From contig JAYZEN010000005.1 of the NCBI GenBank assembly GCA_036337295.1, forward strand, positions 69,621 through 133,620: a stretch of DNA of 64,000 nucleotides, read 5' to 3'. Source of the DNA: Ketobacter sp036337295. Lineage in GTDB: Bacteria > Pseudomonadota > Gammaproteobacteria > Pseudomonadales > Ketobacteraceae. Numbering within the stretch: position 1 is the stretch's first letter; each line of letters opens with the position of its first letter. Below the pieces are notes generated by a model. That model did not search any database. It was not told where the DNA came from and saw only the letters and a program-made list of their open reading frames with translations. The position numbers and the translations under genes were made by a program. Below are positions 8,404-17,689 of this stretch, piece by piece.

Positions 8404-8673
8404 ATGTCATTAAGTGCTGAACAAAAAGCGAAAGTTGTTGCCGAACACGCTCGTGCTCAAGGCGATACCGGTTCCCCTGAAGTCCAAGTTGCCCTGCTGA
8501 CAGCGCAAATCAATCAGCTGCAAGGTCACTTCAAAGCGCACAACAAGGATCACCACTCTCGTCGTGGCCTGATCCGCATGGTTAACCAGCGTCGTAAGCT
8601 GCTGGATTACCTGAAGCGTAAGGACCTGGATCGTTATACTGCCTTGATCGGCAAGCTGGGTCTGCGTCGTTAA
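8404..8673 (+). CDS. rpsO: 30S ribosomal protein S15
   Basis: Primary 16S rRNA-binding protein of the platform. The 89-residue length equals that of E. coli. The four-helix protein shows AEHARAQGDTGSPEVQVALLTAQINQL, DHHSRRGL and VNQRRKLLDYLKRKD. The ATG has TTGGAG about nine bases upstream. As in E. coli it precedes pnp, with a strong terminator between the two. Confidence 0.98.
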   Translation: MSLSAEQKAKVVAEHARAQGDTGSPEVQVALLTAQINQLQGHFKAHNKDHHSRRGLIRMVNQRRKLLDYLKRKDLDRYTALIGKLGLRR

Positions 8674-8755
8674 TGCACCACTGGCTAAGCACCTATTCAG
8701 CATCCCCCAGGTTCCAGAGGTTTGTCTCTGGATGGTTGGCGCGGTTCTGATACGC

Positions 8756-8797
8756 TAAAAACACGGCACTCATCTTCGGATCAGTGCCGTGTTTTTT
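8756..8797 (+). terminator. Rho-independent terminator after rpsO
   Basis: ACACGGCACT (8761-8770) pairs with AGTGCCGTGT (8783-8792), flanked by AAAAA upstream and TTTTTT downstream, giving a ~15-bp stem. The loop region contains CTTCGG. Confidence 0.93.
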
Positions 8798-8843
8798 AGT
8801 GGCCCCAGGCAAAGGCCAGGTGACATTGAACAATATTGGTAAA

Positions 8844-8894
8844 ACTCCGGCTTCTGAATACAAACATCAATTGGAAAGCGAGTTGTGCTGGAGT
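8844..8894 (+). promoter_or_regulatory. pnp: pnp leader stem
   Basis: ACTCCGGC (8844-8851) pairs with GCTGGAGT (8887-8894) through eight base pairs including one G.U, 20 bases before the pnp start. In E. coli an RNase III-cleaved leader duplex mediates PNPase autocontrol. This stem is in the right place for that, but I infer the role from position only. Confidence 0.4.
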
Positions 8895-8914
8895 CTCGAA
8901 ACGGAAGGTGAATA

Positions 8915-11032
8915 ATGTTTAAAGTGGTTAGAAAAGAATTTCAATTTGGTGATCAGACGTTTGTATTGGAAACCGGCAAAGTTGCCCGTCAAGCCACCGG
9001 TGCGGTGGTTGTAACGACGGAATCCTGTTCTGTACTGGTGACTGCGGTGGCCCGTAAAGATGCAGCACCCGGTGCCGATTTCTTCCCCCTGACGGTTAAC
9101 TATCAGGAAAAATTCTACGCTGCCGGTCGTATCCCCGGTGGTTTCATGAAGCGTGAAGGCCGTCCTTCTGAGAAGGAAACCCTGACTTCGCGCTTGATCG
9201 ATCGTCCCATCCGCCCTTTGTTCCCCGATGGCTTCTTCAATGAAGTTCAGGTCATTGCCACGGTGATGTCCACCGACAAACAGCGTGATCCGGATATTGC
9301 TGCCATGATCGGCGCGTCTGCTGCGTTGTCCATTGCCGGCATCCCGTTCCTCGGCCCCATCGCGGCGGCCCGGGTGGGTTACACCGATGGCATGTATATG
9401 CTGAACCCCACCTATAAACAGCTGGAAACCTCCATGCTGGACCTGGTGGTGGCAGGTACCGACGAAGCAGTATTGATGGTGGAATCTGAAGCTCAGGAGC
9501 TGACGGAAGACCAGATGCTGGGCGCGGTATTGTTTGGCCATATGGAAATGCAGAAAGCCATCACCGCCATCAAGGAGTTCGCGGCTGAGGTTGGCACCCC
9601 CAAGTGGGACTGGCAGCCTCCTGCGGAAAATACTCCCTTGATCGACGCGGTGAAATCCACCCTGGCCGGTCGCCTGGGGGAAGCCTACCAGATTCACGAC
9701 AAGCAGGCCCGTTATGCGCGGGTGGATGAGCTGCGCAGCGAAGTGGTCGCGGCTCTGTGCAAGGCAGAAGATGAAAACGCCCCGACCGAACGTGAAGTGA
9801 AAGACACCTTCCACGATCTGGAGTATGTGACCGTGCGGGAAAACATCCTGTCCGGCAAACCCCGTATCGATGGTCGTGATCTGAAAACCGTTCGCCCGAT
9901 CGCGGTGGAAACCGGCGTGATGCCCCGCACCCACGGTTCTGCCCTGTTTACCCGGGGTGAAACCCAGGCCATTGTCACCGCTACCCTGGGCAGCCTGCGG
10001 GATTCCCAGAGCGTGGACTCCATCGAAGGCATGAAGCAGGACCCGTTCATGCTTCACTACAACTTCCCACCTTTCTGTGTGGGTGAGATCAGTTTCCAAC
10101 TGGCGCCCAAGCGCCGTGAAATTGGTCACGGTCGCCTAGCCCGTCGCGGTGTACAGGCGATGCTGCCGGACAGCAATGATTTCCCTTACGCCATCCGCGT
10201 GGTGTCCGAAATCACCGAGTCCAATGGTTCTTCTTCCATGGCATCGGTGTGTGGTTCTTCCCTGGCATTGATGGATGCCGGTGTTCCCATGAAAGCACCG
10301 GTCGCCGGTATTGCCATGGGTCTGGTGAAGGAAGGCGAGCGCTTCTCGGTGTTGTCCGATATCCTGGGTGACGAAGATCACCTGGGTGACATGGACTTCA
10401 AAGTGGCCGGCAGTGAAAACGGCATTACCGCTCTGCAGATGGATATCAAGATCACGGGTATCACGGAAGAGATTATGGAAATCGCCTTGAACCAGGCTCG
10501 CGACGGTCGCATGCACATCCTGGGCGAGATGAACAAGGTTCTGGCGGCGCCGCGGGGCACCCTGTCCTCTGATGCACCGGTGTACCTGACCATCAAGATC
10601 CACCCGGACAAGATCCGTGATGTGATCGGTAAGGGCGGTGCCACCATCCGCAGCATTTGTGAAGAGTCTGGTGCGGAAATCGATATCCAGGACGACGGCC
10701 AGGTGCGCATCTACGGTGAAAACCAGGCATCGGCGGAAAAAGCCCTGTCCATGGTGGAAGGCATCACGGCGGAAGCGGAAGTTGGGCAACTGTACACTGG
10801 CAAGGTGAACAAGATTGTGGACTTCGGTGCTTTCGTTAACATTCTGCCCGGCACCGACGGCTTGGTTCATATCTCTCAGATTGCTGAAGAGCGCGTGAAT
10901 AATGTAAGTGATTACTTACAGGAAGGCCAGGAAGTGACCGTTAAGGTGTTGGACATTGATAACCGTGGCCGCATCAAGCTGAGCATCAAGGAAGCGCTGG
11001 CGGAACAAGGCGGCGGTGCTTCTGCGGAGTGA
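8915..11032 (+). CDS. pnp: Polyribonucleotide nucleotidyltransferase (PNPase)
   Basis: Phosphorolytic 3'-5' exoribonuclease and degradosome component. The 705-residue protein has two RNase PH-like domains (roughly 1-230 and 310-545) joined by an alpha-helical linker. A KH domain follows with IRDVIGKGGATIRSI (~residue 565), then an S1 domain with YTGKVNKIVDFGAFVNI (~625-695). Second-domain hallmarks FTRGETQAI, HYNFPPFCVGE and GRREIGHG-like KRREIGHGRLA are present. GGAAGG lies six bases before the ATG. Normal length, no anomalies. Confidence 0.98.
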   Translation: MFKVVRKEFQFGDQTFVLETGKVARQATGAVVVTTESCSVLVTAVARKDAAPGADFFPLTVNYQEKFYAAGRIPGGFMKREGRPSEKETLTSRLIDRPIRPLFPDGFFNEVQVIATVMSTDKQRDPDIAAMIGASAALSIAGIPFLGPIAAARVGYTDGMYMLNPTYKQLETSMLDLVVAGTDEAVLMVESEAQELTEDQMLGAVLFGHMEMQKAITAIKEFAAEVGTPKWDWQPPAENTPLIDAVKSTLAGRLGEAYQIHDKQARYARVDELRSEVVAALCKAEDENAPTEREVKDTFHDLEYVTVRENILSGKPRIDGRDLKTVRPIAVETGVMPRTHGSALFTRGETQAIVTATLGSLRDSQSVDSIEGMKQDPFMLHYNFPPFCVGEISFQLAPKRREIGHGRLARRGVQAMLPDSNDFPYAIRVVSEITESNGSSSMASVCGSSLALMDAGVPMKAPVAGIAMGLVKEGERFSVLSDILGDEDHLGDMDFKVAGSENGITALQMDIKITGITEEIMEIALNQARDGRMHILGEMNKVLAAPRGTLSSDAPVYLTIKIHPDKIRDVIGKGGATIRSICEESGAEIDIQDDGQVRIYGENQASAEKALSMVEGITAEAEVGQLYTGKVNKIVDFGAFVNILPGTDGLVHISQIAEERVNNVSDYLQEGQEVTVKVLDIDNRGRIKLSIKEALAEQGGGASAE

Positions 11033-11068
11033 ACGCTGACGAGCTAATCCGATAAGGATTTCGGTTAT

Positions 11069-11096
11069 AAAAGGGAGCTAAATGCTCCCTTTTTAT
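11069..11096 (+). terminator. Rho-independent terminator after pnp
   Basis: AAAAGGGAGC and GCTCCCTTTT pair around a TAAAT loop and are followed by TATTT. Ends the rpsO-pnp region. Confidence 0.9.
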
Positions 11097-11322
11097 TTAC
11101 ATACGGTTATATAAATTACAGTTGTGTTTGTGAAGACCATTGCGTACCCTAATGTGATTCGAGACTAATTGGGCATTTTGTATTGGGGTTAGTGCTGGGT
11201 TTGGCACTGAGCTTGTGTCGGAACTATGCAATCAATTCCTTGCCCATCCGGGGTCTCATTCGGTTACTATCTACATCAGAACCATAGAGCTAAAAGAACA
11301 ATAAATATTGGAGGAAAGGGAA

Positions 11323-12009
11323 ATGCCATTGCAAAAACTAGGCTGTGTTAAAGCATTGGTCGCGTCATCCGCATTGCTGTTTTCGAGCCTGACGCTTGCC
11401 TATGACTGGCAACTGGACAAGGACGAAAATGGTATTCAACTCTATACCAAAGAATCTCAATCTGCTCCCCTGAAACAGGTGAAAGTGGTGACGTCTGTGA
11501 AGGCGAGCCTGTCCAGCCTGGTGTCTTTCCTGTCCGATCACAGTGCGTTCCCCGACTGGATGGACAAAGTCTCCAAGGTGGAAAAACTGAAGGACATCAG
11601 TGAGCAGGAGTCCATTACCTATACGGTGGTGGATGCCCCCTGGCCGGAGCGGGATCGTGATGCGGTGCTCTATTCCAAGTGGGAACAGAATCCGGAAACC
11701 CTGGTGGTGACCAAGAAGGTGTATTCAGAGCCGCAGTATCTGAACGCGGACTCCAGCATGATTCGCAGCCCTTACCTGGAAGCGGAATGGGTGTTGACAC
11801 CGCGGGGCAATGGCATGGTGGAAGTGGCCTATGTGTCGGACTATGATCCGGGTGGTGATGTTCAGGGTTGGCTGTTGGATATGTTCACCTATGAAATGCC
11901 CTACAACACTATGAAGAATCTGCGAGCTTCGGCACTGGGTAAATACGAAGGTGCGAAGTTTGCTTTCATCAAGGAGCCGGTATCAGACGGCGTTGCCATG
12001 ACCCAATGA
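11323..12009 (+). CDS. Secreted START-domain protein
   Basis: A 228-residue protein with a cleavable signal peptide (hydrophobic segment to about residue 25, ending LTLAYDW). The StAR-related lipid-transfer (START) fold follows, with WQLDKDENGIQLYTK, FPDWMDKV, WPERDRDAVLYSKW and LLDMFTYEMPYNTMKNLR. START domains bind lipids or hydrophobic ligands, so a periplasmic lipid-binding role is inferred; no ligand can be read. The ATG at 11323 is preferred over the TTG at 11308 because GGAGG sits eight bases ahead of it. It is a single-gene unit closed by a bidirectional terminator. The ~290 bases upstream (11033-11322) hold only the pnp terminator and a small GTGC/GCAC hairpin. Confidence 0.85.
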   Translation: MPLQKLGCVKALVASSALLFSSLTLAYDWQLDKDENGIQLYTKESQSAPLKQVKVVTSVKASLSSLVSFLSDHSAFPDWMDKVSKVEKLKDISEQESITYTVVDAPWPERDRDAVLYSKWEQNPETLVVTKKVYSEPQYLNADSSMIRSPYLEAEWVLTPRGNGMVEVAYVSDYDPGGDVQGWLLDMFTYEMPYNTMKNLRASALGKYEGAKFAFIKEPVSDGVAMTQ

Positions 12010-12053
12010 TGCTTGAGCCAACGATGCTTGAGCCAATGTGATGTTGGTGAAAT

Positions 12054-12086
12054 AAAAAAGGGGCCCTCAAACGGCCCCTTTTTTTT
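12054..12086. terminator. Bidirectional terminator between START gene and cti
   Basis: AAAAAAGGGGCC and GGCCCCTTTTTT form a 12-bp stem with a 7-base loop. A-rich and T-rich flanks make it work for the converging genes on both strands. Confidence 0.92.
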
Positions 12087-12110
12087 GTGCTGCTTAAGGC
12101 GTTGGTCACA

Positions 12111-14456
12111 TCACTGGTTAGCCAGTCGATTGTAGTCCAGATACCCAAACTCGATGGGCTTGGCCTGCTTGAATGCTTGATGCATGTCGTCACTGTATTG
12201 CCAGAACGCCGGGTTGGTACGGCGCACGGCGTATCGGTCCAGCAACTTAATATAATCTTTCCGGTTCTTGATCTGTTGCACCTGTGCCACGAATTCCGGT
12301 ATCTGCGTCGTGGTCATTTCGAAGAACACATTGGGATAAGAGCCGAGCAGGCCATGGCTTACCGTCAAGTCATCTTCCTGTGGCAGCCGGCGGTCTTCAT
12401 CACCAAACAGATGGGAGATGTTGGTGAAGGCCGAGTTGCTGAGCACGCTGTAGTACTCCACCCGATCGCTGTTATCGTCTTTGAGTCTGATGACGGACAT
12501 CTGCGGCATATTGGCGGCGGCTTGGCCGGTGATGTTGTCCAGGTCGGAGAGGGCCGCCAGCACAGTGCCTTCCTGGAAGCCCTGAGTCAGGGCGAATTGT
12601 TGATTCAGCACCGGTTTGAGTTTGTCCTGCAGCTTCAGATAAAGCTCCTGGAGGTGATCCTGCGATTGGTACTCCACCGACGTGCTGCCCTCATAGGCCT
12701 GCGCATACTGGTAGATATATTCTTTCACCGGGTTCACCGAGCCGCGATACCATTGATTGTGAACGGTTTGGCGGTCCGCTTTGGGCAGCAGGGTGAGGAA
12801 ATTGAATTCACCTTCCATGCGCAGAAAATCCATGTAGATACGGGTGTTGAGTTGGTGCCCGACGTTGCCGAATACATCAAAGCCTGCCACCAGCAAATAG
12901 TGAATGCGTTCCAGCAACGGATAAGTGATCACCCAGGCCGTTTGTGGTTTGCCGCCGTGCAGTCCTTTGATGACCGAGGCGCTGTCGAAGTGGCGGTAGA
13001 TGGTCAATGCGGCATTGTCATTGTCGCCGTCACCGTCCCACAGCAGGTCCAGGGATACTTTGAACTGTTTGTCCACATAGGCGTTCAGGAAGCGGGTTTT
13101 CTCGGCAATGTATTTCTGCTCATTGTTGGCATAGCTCATCCAGTTCAGCAAACCGGCGCTGCTGCTGTCCTTGGCGGGAAGTTTCAATAGGTGGATGCTC
13201 TCTTGCAAGGCTTGTTCCGCCAGCTCAGAGGAGCGGAACTTGGGATGCAGGAAGGTGACCCAGAAGTGATCGTTGATGACGTTCAATGCCACCTGACCCC
13301 GGCATACGGGGCTCTTGATGAATCCCATAATGGTGTATTGCGCTTCCTCCAGCATGAAACGGTAGCGGGCGTAACTGGGGATCTCCTGGAACGTGACAAA
13401 TGGATTGGACGCGGCTTTGATGTCGTAGGTCGGCAGCTTGCTCACCTGATAGTGGTCATTGAGAAACCATTCGCGCCAATTGGCCATGCGTTCTTCGTCC
13501 AGGCGGTAAGGCATATGGGTTTTCACCACCGGGGTTTCCTGATGCCGTCGCAGTCGGTAGTAAACCCGTTCAACCTTGGGGTCGTCGTAGGGGCGTCGTG
13601 TGCTGATCAGGTCGAGAGGCTGGGAGGGCGGTGTGCGGGAGCGGACCAGATCGAAAAACACCGGTTCGCTGCTGTCGTCAAAATACAATTGGGCCATATA
13701 CAAGTGCTCAAACATGTAGCGGCTCATGAGCCGGGCTTGTAATGAGTCCTGATTGAAAAATGCCTCCCATTGCTGCACCTGTTGTTGCAGCGAAGCGCTC
13801 AACGGTGTGGGCGGTTCATAAGGCGACCCCACTTCAAGCCAGCGCATCAGAGTGTCGTGTTCCTGCTGCTCCAGGCCGGGGAGCCCATAGGGCATACCCC
13901 ACAGGGGATAGGACTCCTGGTAATCCTGATAGTTGTCCAGGTTGCTGCACTGTTGATCCCGGTGCAGATTGAAATCGAAGCTGTCCGGCAGCACCGCGAC
14001 ATCGGGCAGCGGATGCGCCTGCTTCTGTAACAGCAGCTGTGCCAGTACGCTGGCGTTGATGTTGGCCTCTGCATCATTGCGGCGTTCGTTCAACACCGGA
14101 TAGAAACCTTTGGTGCGCCAATCTGAGGTGGATAACGCATCGTGAAACAGGCGGGTGGGCTCTGTGGCCAGCAATCGGGAACTTTCGTAAATGTATTCTT
14201 TGTTGGCGCCCCGGGTAATGCCTTCATACGCGGTCAATTTGAGTTGGCAGGGCGCATCGTAACAGGCATGACACACTACACACCGCTGGTTGAGGATCGG
14301 TTGTACATCATTCTGGTAGCTGATCAAGGTGGAGGGAACGGGATGATCAAGACGGTCTGGATCGCTGATTCCGTAGAGGTCATCCCAGACATTGAAGGCC
14401 ACTGTGGCACAACCTGAGATCACCAGAGCGAAAGAAACAAACAACAAACGACGCAT
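12111..14456 (-). CDS. cti: Fatty acid cis/trans isomerase (heme lipoprotein)
   Basis: Periplasmic enzyme that isomerises cis to trans double bonds in membrane phospholipid acyl chains without ATP, rigidifying the membrane against solvents and heat. The 781-residue product shows an N-terminal lipobox-like VISGC (Cys16), so it may be lipid-anchored. A cytochrome c site CVVCH (Cys59, Cys62, His63) follows, then CYDAPCQLK, the arrangement known for Pseudomonas Cti. Length agrees with the family. The two-component pair directly upstream on the same strand may control it. Near its promoter region CACA/TGTG half-sites flank 14500-14509, and no clear -35 is visible, which suits activator-dependent transcription. 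Confidence 0.93.
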   Translation of the reverse strand: MRRLLFVSFALVISGCATVAFNVWDDLYGISDPDRLDHPVPSTLISYQNDVQPILNQRCVVCHACYDAPCQLKLTAYEGITRGANKEYIYESSRLLATEPTRLFHDALSTSDWRTKGFYPVLNERRNDAEANINASVLAQLLLQKQAHPLPDVAVLPDSFDFNLHRDQQCSNLDNYQDYQESYPLWGMPYGLPGLEQQEHDTLMRWLEVGSPYEPPTPLSASLQQQVQQWEAFFNQDSLQARLMSRYMFEHLYMAQLYFDDSSEPVFFDLVRSRTPPSQPLDLISTRRPYDDPKVERVYYRLRRHQETPVVKTHMPYRLDEERMANWREWFLNDHYQVSKLPTYDIKAASNPFVTFQEIPSYARYRFMLEEAQYTIMGFIKSPVCRGQVALNVINDHFWVTFLHPKFRSSELAEQALQESIHLLKLPAKDSSSAGLLNWMSYANNEQKYIAEKTRFLNAYVDKQFKVSLDLLWDGDGDNDNAALTIYRHFDSASVIKGLHGGKPQTAWVITYPLLERIHYLLVAGFDVFGNVGHQLNTRIYMDFLRMEGEFNFLTLLPKADRQTVHNQWYRGSVNPVKEYIYQYAQAYEGSTSVEYQSQDHLQELYLKLQDKLKPVLNQQFALTQGFQEGTVLAALSDLDNITGQAAANMPQMSVIRLKDDNSDRVEYYSVLSNSAFTNISHLFGDEDRRLPQEDDLTVSHGLLGSYPNVFFEMTTTQIPEFVAQVQQIKNRKDYIKLLDRYAVRRTNPAFWQYSDDMHQAFKQAKPIEFGYLDYNRLANQ

Positions 14457-14592
14457 AAGGCACAGTCCTTAACCCGCTAAAAGCTCCATATTATGGCACA
14501 AGTGTGACAAAACCCAGTCGTTTGGGTGCGATGTCCAGGTCTGCAGTTTTATTTTTAGGGATTGTCCGTGCGAGGGTTCGGTGTGTGAGAGC

Positions 14593-15237
14593 TCAGATGA
14601 GATTGAAATGCGACGCTTTGGTCACGGCCTGGGTGCGGGTTTTACAATTCAGCTTTTTCAGTATGCGAGCAATGTGGGTTTTGACGGTTTCCGCACTTTT
14701 GCCGGTACTGAGTGCAATCTGCTTGTTGCTCATGCCGGTGGCCAGCCATTTCAGGGTGTCCAACTCCGCGTCGGTTAGCTGAAGGTCCAGGGTTGAGGGC
14801 TGAGTGTCGTCGGCGGAACTCGCAACCGTCCACATCACTGGGTCTGGCTCCGGTGCGGCGAAATACTCCCCGCCCTGTGCAATCAGGGTGAGCGCCTGGA
14901 TGAAGTCATGGATGGACGATTCCTTGAACAGAAATCCTTGGGCACCCAGGCTGCGGCAGTGCTGCAGTGCAATGGCGTTGAAGTGGGACGTCAACACCAC
15001 GACGGGAATGCCGGCAGGTCGCTGGTGACTGCGCAACAGGTTTTCGGCTGTGGACTGGCGCAGGTGGTAATCGCATAGAATCAGATCGAACTGATCTGGT
15101 TGATGCAGACACTGCAAAGCCGCCTCGATGGACTCCACACTGACGGAAACGGTAAACCGTTGAGTACAGTTCAGCAGCGACGCCAGGCTTTCCCGCACCA
15201 ACGCCTGGTCTTCGATAAGCAGTATGCGGTAATTCAT
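14593..15237 (-). CDS. LuxR/NarL-family response regulator
   Basis: Cytoplasmic response regulator, 214 residues. The receiver domain (1-~120) has the acidic pair at Glu9/Asp10 (LLIEDQ), the phospho-acceptor Asp56 (LCDYHL) and the switch threonine and lysine (VVLTS, FLFKES). A LuxR-type helix-turn-helix occupies ~145-205 (LTDAELDTLKWLATGMSNKQIA ... VKTHIARILKKL). Seven bases separate it from the histidine kinase gene upstream, so the two form a pair. Target genes are not known; cti, 136 bases downstream and co-oriented, is the obvious candidate by position only. Confidence 0.93.
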   Translation of the reverse strand: MNYRILLIEDQALVRESLASLLNCTQRFTVSVSVESIEAALQCLHQPDQFDLILCDYHLRQSTAENLLRSHQRPAGIPVVVLTSHFNAIALQHCRSLGAQGFLFKESSIHDFIQALTLIAQGGEYFAAPEPDPVMWTVASSADDTQPSTLDLQLTDAELDTLKWLATGMSNKQIALSTGKSAETVKTHIARILKKLNCKTRTQAVTKASHFNLI

Positions 15238-15244
15238 AAGCAGT

Positions 15245-16435
15245 TCATACGCAAGGAATCGTCAGTTGGGCCCGGAAACCTTCCGCAGTCAGGGCCATGT
15301 CAACCTGGCCACCCAGCTGGGACACCCGGGCCTGAATGCCCTGCAACCCCTTGCCCAGCTGCAAGCCGCTCTGGCCGCTACCGTTATCCTCCACGCTGAC
15401 GCTGAAGCGGGACGGGCTCTTCAAAATCATGATCTGCAGTTGGGAGGCGTTAGAGTGGCGGATGCTGTTGGTGATGATTTCCTGGCAGACCCGAAACAGG
15501 GTCTCGCCACTGACCGCGGAGCAGCGACCGTCGAAGCCTTCGGTGTCCACTTCGATGCTGGGGCGCGGAATGTTGTGCGCCAATTCCAGCAGCGCTGCTT
15601 TGACGTCAAACACCGGCGCCTGCCAATTGTGGGAGAGGGAGCGGATCTGGATGGCCATTTTCTGGGTGAGGGCAAGGGCGTTACGCAGCAGCGGGTCCTC
15701 ACTCTTGTTGAGATAGCAATATTGATTCAGGTTGTGGCTGATGGCGGTGCTGAGATGACCCAGTTCGTCGTGCAGATCCCGCGCGATGGCCTCACGGGTT
15801 TCCTGTTGGGCACGGGACTCCAGCAGTTGTTGAGTTGCATGCAGTTGTGCAAGCTGGGTATTGGCAATGGTTTTTTGCCGGAATTCATGGATCAGGCCAT
15901 TAAACAATAGGTAGACCAGTAACTGGCTGCTCAGCATTTGCAGCAGGAACAGGGTGCCCAACAGTGGCTGCAGTAACAGCCAGGCCATCAGGTTGGCGCC
16001 ACCCAGCAGTGCCAGCGCCTGCCGCGATGGCAAGCCGGACAGAGTGCCGGCGGGAAGTGCCAGTAGAAAGCCCGCTGCATACGGATGAGTGGCTGCAACC
16101 AGCGACGGACCATACGCGGCATGAATGAGGGCGATGGCGGTTACATAGTTGAGAACGCTCAGTAAGAGCAGCAGCGGGTGTTGTACCCGGCGCGGAAAAT
16201 GCTTCAGCTCCCGTTGGGGAAAGATCCGTATCAGGTAAAGAAAAGATGAGAAGAACAGGGGTACGAACAGCAGGGCCGGTAGTATCAGTGTCAGGTTGGC
16301 AGAGCCCTCAAACAGCGCTGCCTTCAATGCCGGATAAAGTGCAACATAGGCGCAGCTCATCACCACCAGTCCGGTGCCGGAGAGCGCCAGGGCCCGTGCG
16401 AGAAAATACGCCGGCAGTCGATCAGTCAGGTTCAT
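15245..16435 (-). CDS. NarX/DesK-type sensor histidine kinase
   Basis: Membrane kinase of 396 residues. The N-terminal half has about six hydrophobic segments (to ~residue 175) with short loops and no large periplasmic domain, which suggests sensing within the membrane. A short linker coil leads to a HisKA_3 dimerisation domain with the phospho-histidine in AIARDLHDELGHL (~residue 222). A HATPase domain follows with N-box EIITNSIRHSNA and G-boxes VEDNGSGQSG and GLQGIQARV. Kinases of this layout (DesK type) can respond to membrane lipid state, which would suit a neighbour of cti. That link is inference. Confidence 0.92.
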   Translation of the reverse strand: MNLTDRLPAYFLARALALSGTGLVVMSCAYVALYPALKAALFEGSANLTLILPALLFVPLFFSSFLYLIRIFPQRELKHFPRRVQHPLLLLLSVLNYVTAIALIHAAYGPSLVAATHPYAAGFLLALPAGTLSGLPSRQALALLGGANLMAWLLLQPLLGTLFLLQMLSSQLLVYLLFNGLIHEFRQKTIANTQLAQLHATQQLLESRAQQETREAIARDLHDELGHLSTAISHNLNQYCYLNKSEDPLLRNALALTQKMAIQIRSLSHNWQAPVFDVKAALLELAHNIPRPSIEVDTEGFDGRCSAVSGETLFRVCQEIITNSIRHSNASQLQIMILKSPSRFSVSVEDNGSGQSGLQLGKGLQGIQARVSQLGGQVDMALTAEGFRAQLTIPCV

Positions 16436-16549
16436 AGGCGGAGAGTCTGCGTGTTTGGTTCATTGTTGTTTCACAGCGGTATAGCATGCCGGCAGCAGGC
16501 CCGTCCAGGGCTGTTGGACTCAGGATTGCAGTCTGTGTTCCGTGTTTTG

Positions 16550-17584
16550 TTATGGGTGAATACGATTCAGGAACGCATCAATGCGCAGATTCAGGTCCTC
16601 TGCTTCGTGGTGCAGCCAGTGGCTGCCGTTGGGGTAGGTCACCAGCTCCAGGTCAGGCACCAGGTCCTCGATGCCGTTGAGCGTGTCCGGAGCAAAGTAA
16701 GGATCGGCCAGACCCCACAGAAACAGAGTGGGCCGCTTCACTGAATAAATCTTGCGTTGGAACGGCGTCAGCTCGGCGGGGTAGTCCTGCTCATTGGGTG
16801 GGTACGGCATGGCGCGATAGTAGTGCTTCATGGTCTTCCAGCGTTCGGTGGGCACCCAGTTTTCCAGCATTAACCGCAGAATGCGTTGGCCGGAATAAAA
16901 GCCACTCTCGAAAATGGAGAAGTCGCTGAAAATCACCTTGGAGAAGTTGAGTTGATCCTTAAGGCCAGTGCCCTGGGCGTAGTCGACATAGCGACTGCGG
17001 CTGGCCTGATCGCTGTTGGGGTCGAGCAAGGCCCGGCCGAACAGGTAAGGGTGGGGAACATTGAGTACCACCAGGCCGTCTACGGCATCCGGGTGCAGCA
17101 TGCCCATGATCCAGGCGATGGCGCCGCCGAAGTCATGGCCCACCAGGGTGGCGCTGTCATAACCCAGGCAGCGGATCAGGGCGCGGATCTCCCAGCCGAT
17201 TTCTATAAAGTCGTATTCTTCAATGGCGTCCGGGCTGGAGGAATAGTGATGGCCTTTCAGGTCGATGGCCACTGCGTGATGGCGTTCGCCGAAGTATTCC
17301 AGTTGTTGCTCCCAGGCGTAGGCAAATTCGGGAAATCCATGCAGGAACAGAATAAGGTGGCGGGCGTTGTCCGGTTTTTTTTCGATGGCGTAGTAATCCC
17401 AGGTGTTGCCGTCGATGTCCTGGATGCTGATTATGGATTCTGCAAAACTGCGGTTCCATTGCCCCACCCATCCCTGTTCCAGTCGTTTTTGGTGGATTGC
17501 ATTGGGAGTAAAAGCCGATTGATTGCAGGTGGCCGCCCAGGCGGGAGTGGACAGTAAAATACAGATCAGTAGTGTTGTACGCAT
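16550..17584 (-). CDS. Secreted alpha/beta hydrolase, epoxide-hydrolase-like
   Basis: 344-residue alpha/beta hydrolase with a signal peptide (cleavage after STPAWA). The oxyanion loop is HGFPE (82-86) and the nucleophile elbow is GHDFGG, which puts Asp151 rather than Ser at the nucleophile. The catalytic histidine lies in NGSHWLHHE near the C-terminus. HGFPE plus GHDxGG is the epoxide hydrolase / haloalkane dehalogenase pattern; the HGxP motif favours epoxide hydrolase. Export to the periplasm is less usual for this family. The substrate is unknown. Transcribed alone, between the kinase gene and holA. Confidence 0.82.
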   Translation of the reverse strand: MRTTLLICILLSTPAWAATCNQSAFTPNAIHQKRLEQGWVGQWNRSFAESIISIQDIDGNTWDYYAIEKKPDNARHLILFLHGFPEFAYAWEQQLEYFGERHHAVAIDLKGHHYSSSPDAIEEYDFIEIGWEIRALIRCLGYDSATLVGHDFGGAIAWIMGMLHPDAVDGLVVLNVPHPYLFGRALLDPNSDQASRSRYVDYAQGTGLKDQLNFSKVIFSDFSIFESGFYSGQRILRLMLENWVPTERWKTMKHYYRAMPYPPNEQDYPAELTPFQRKIYSVKRPTLFLWGLADPYFAPDTLNGIEDLVPDLELVTYPNGSHWLHHEAEDLNLRIDAFLNRIHP

Positions 17585-17689
17585 CCTGGTGCCTGCCTTC
17601 GCTTCGGTGTATTCGAGGTGTTCGGTGTACCAAGAACAGGATGCGGGAATGGCAGAGACAGGAACATCCCCCGAATGGGGGAGCCGCCA

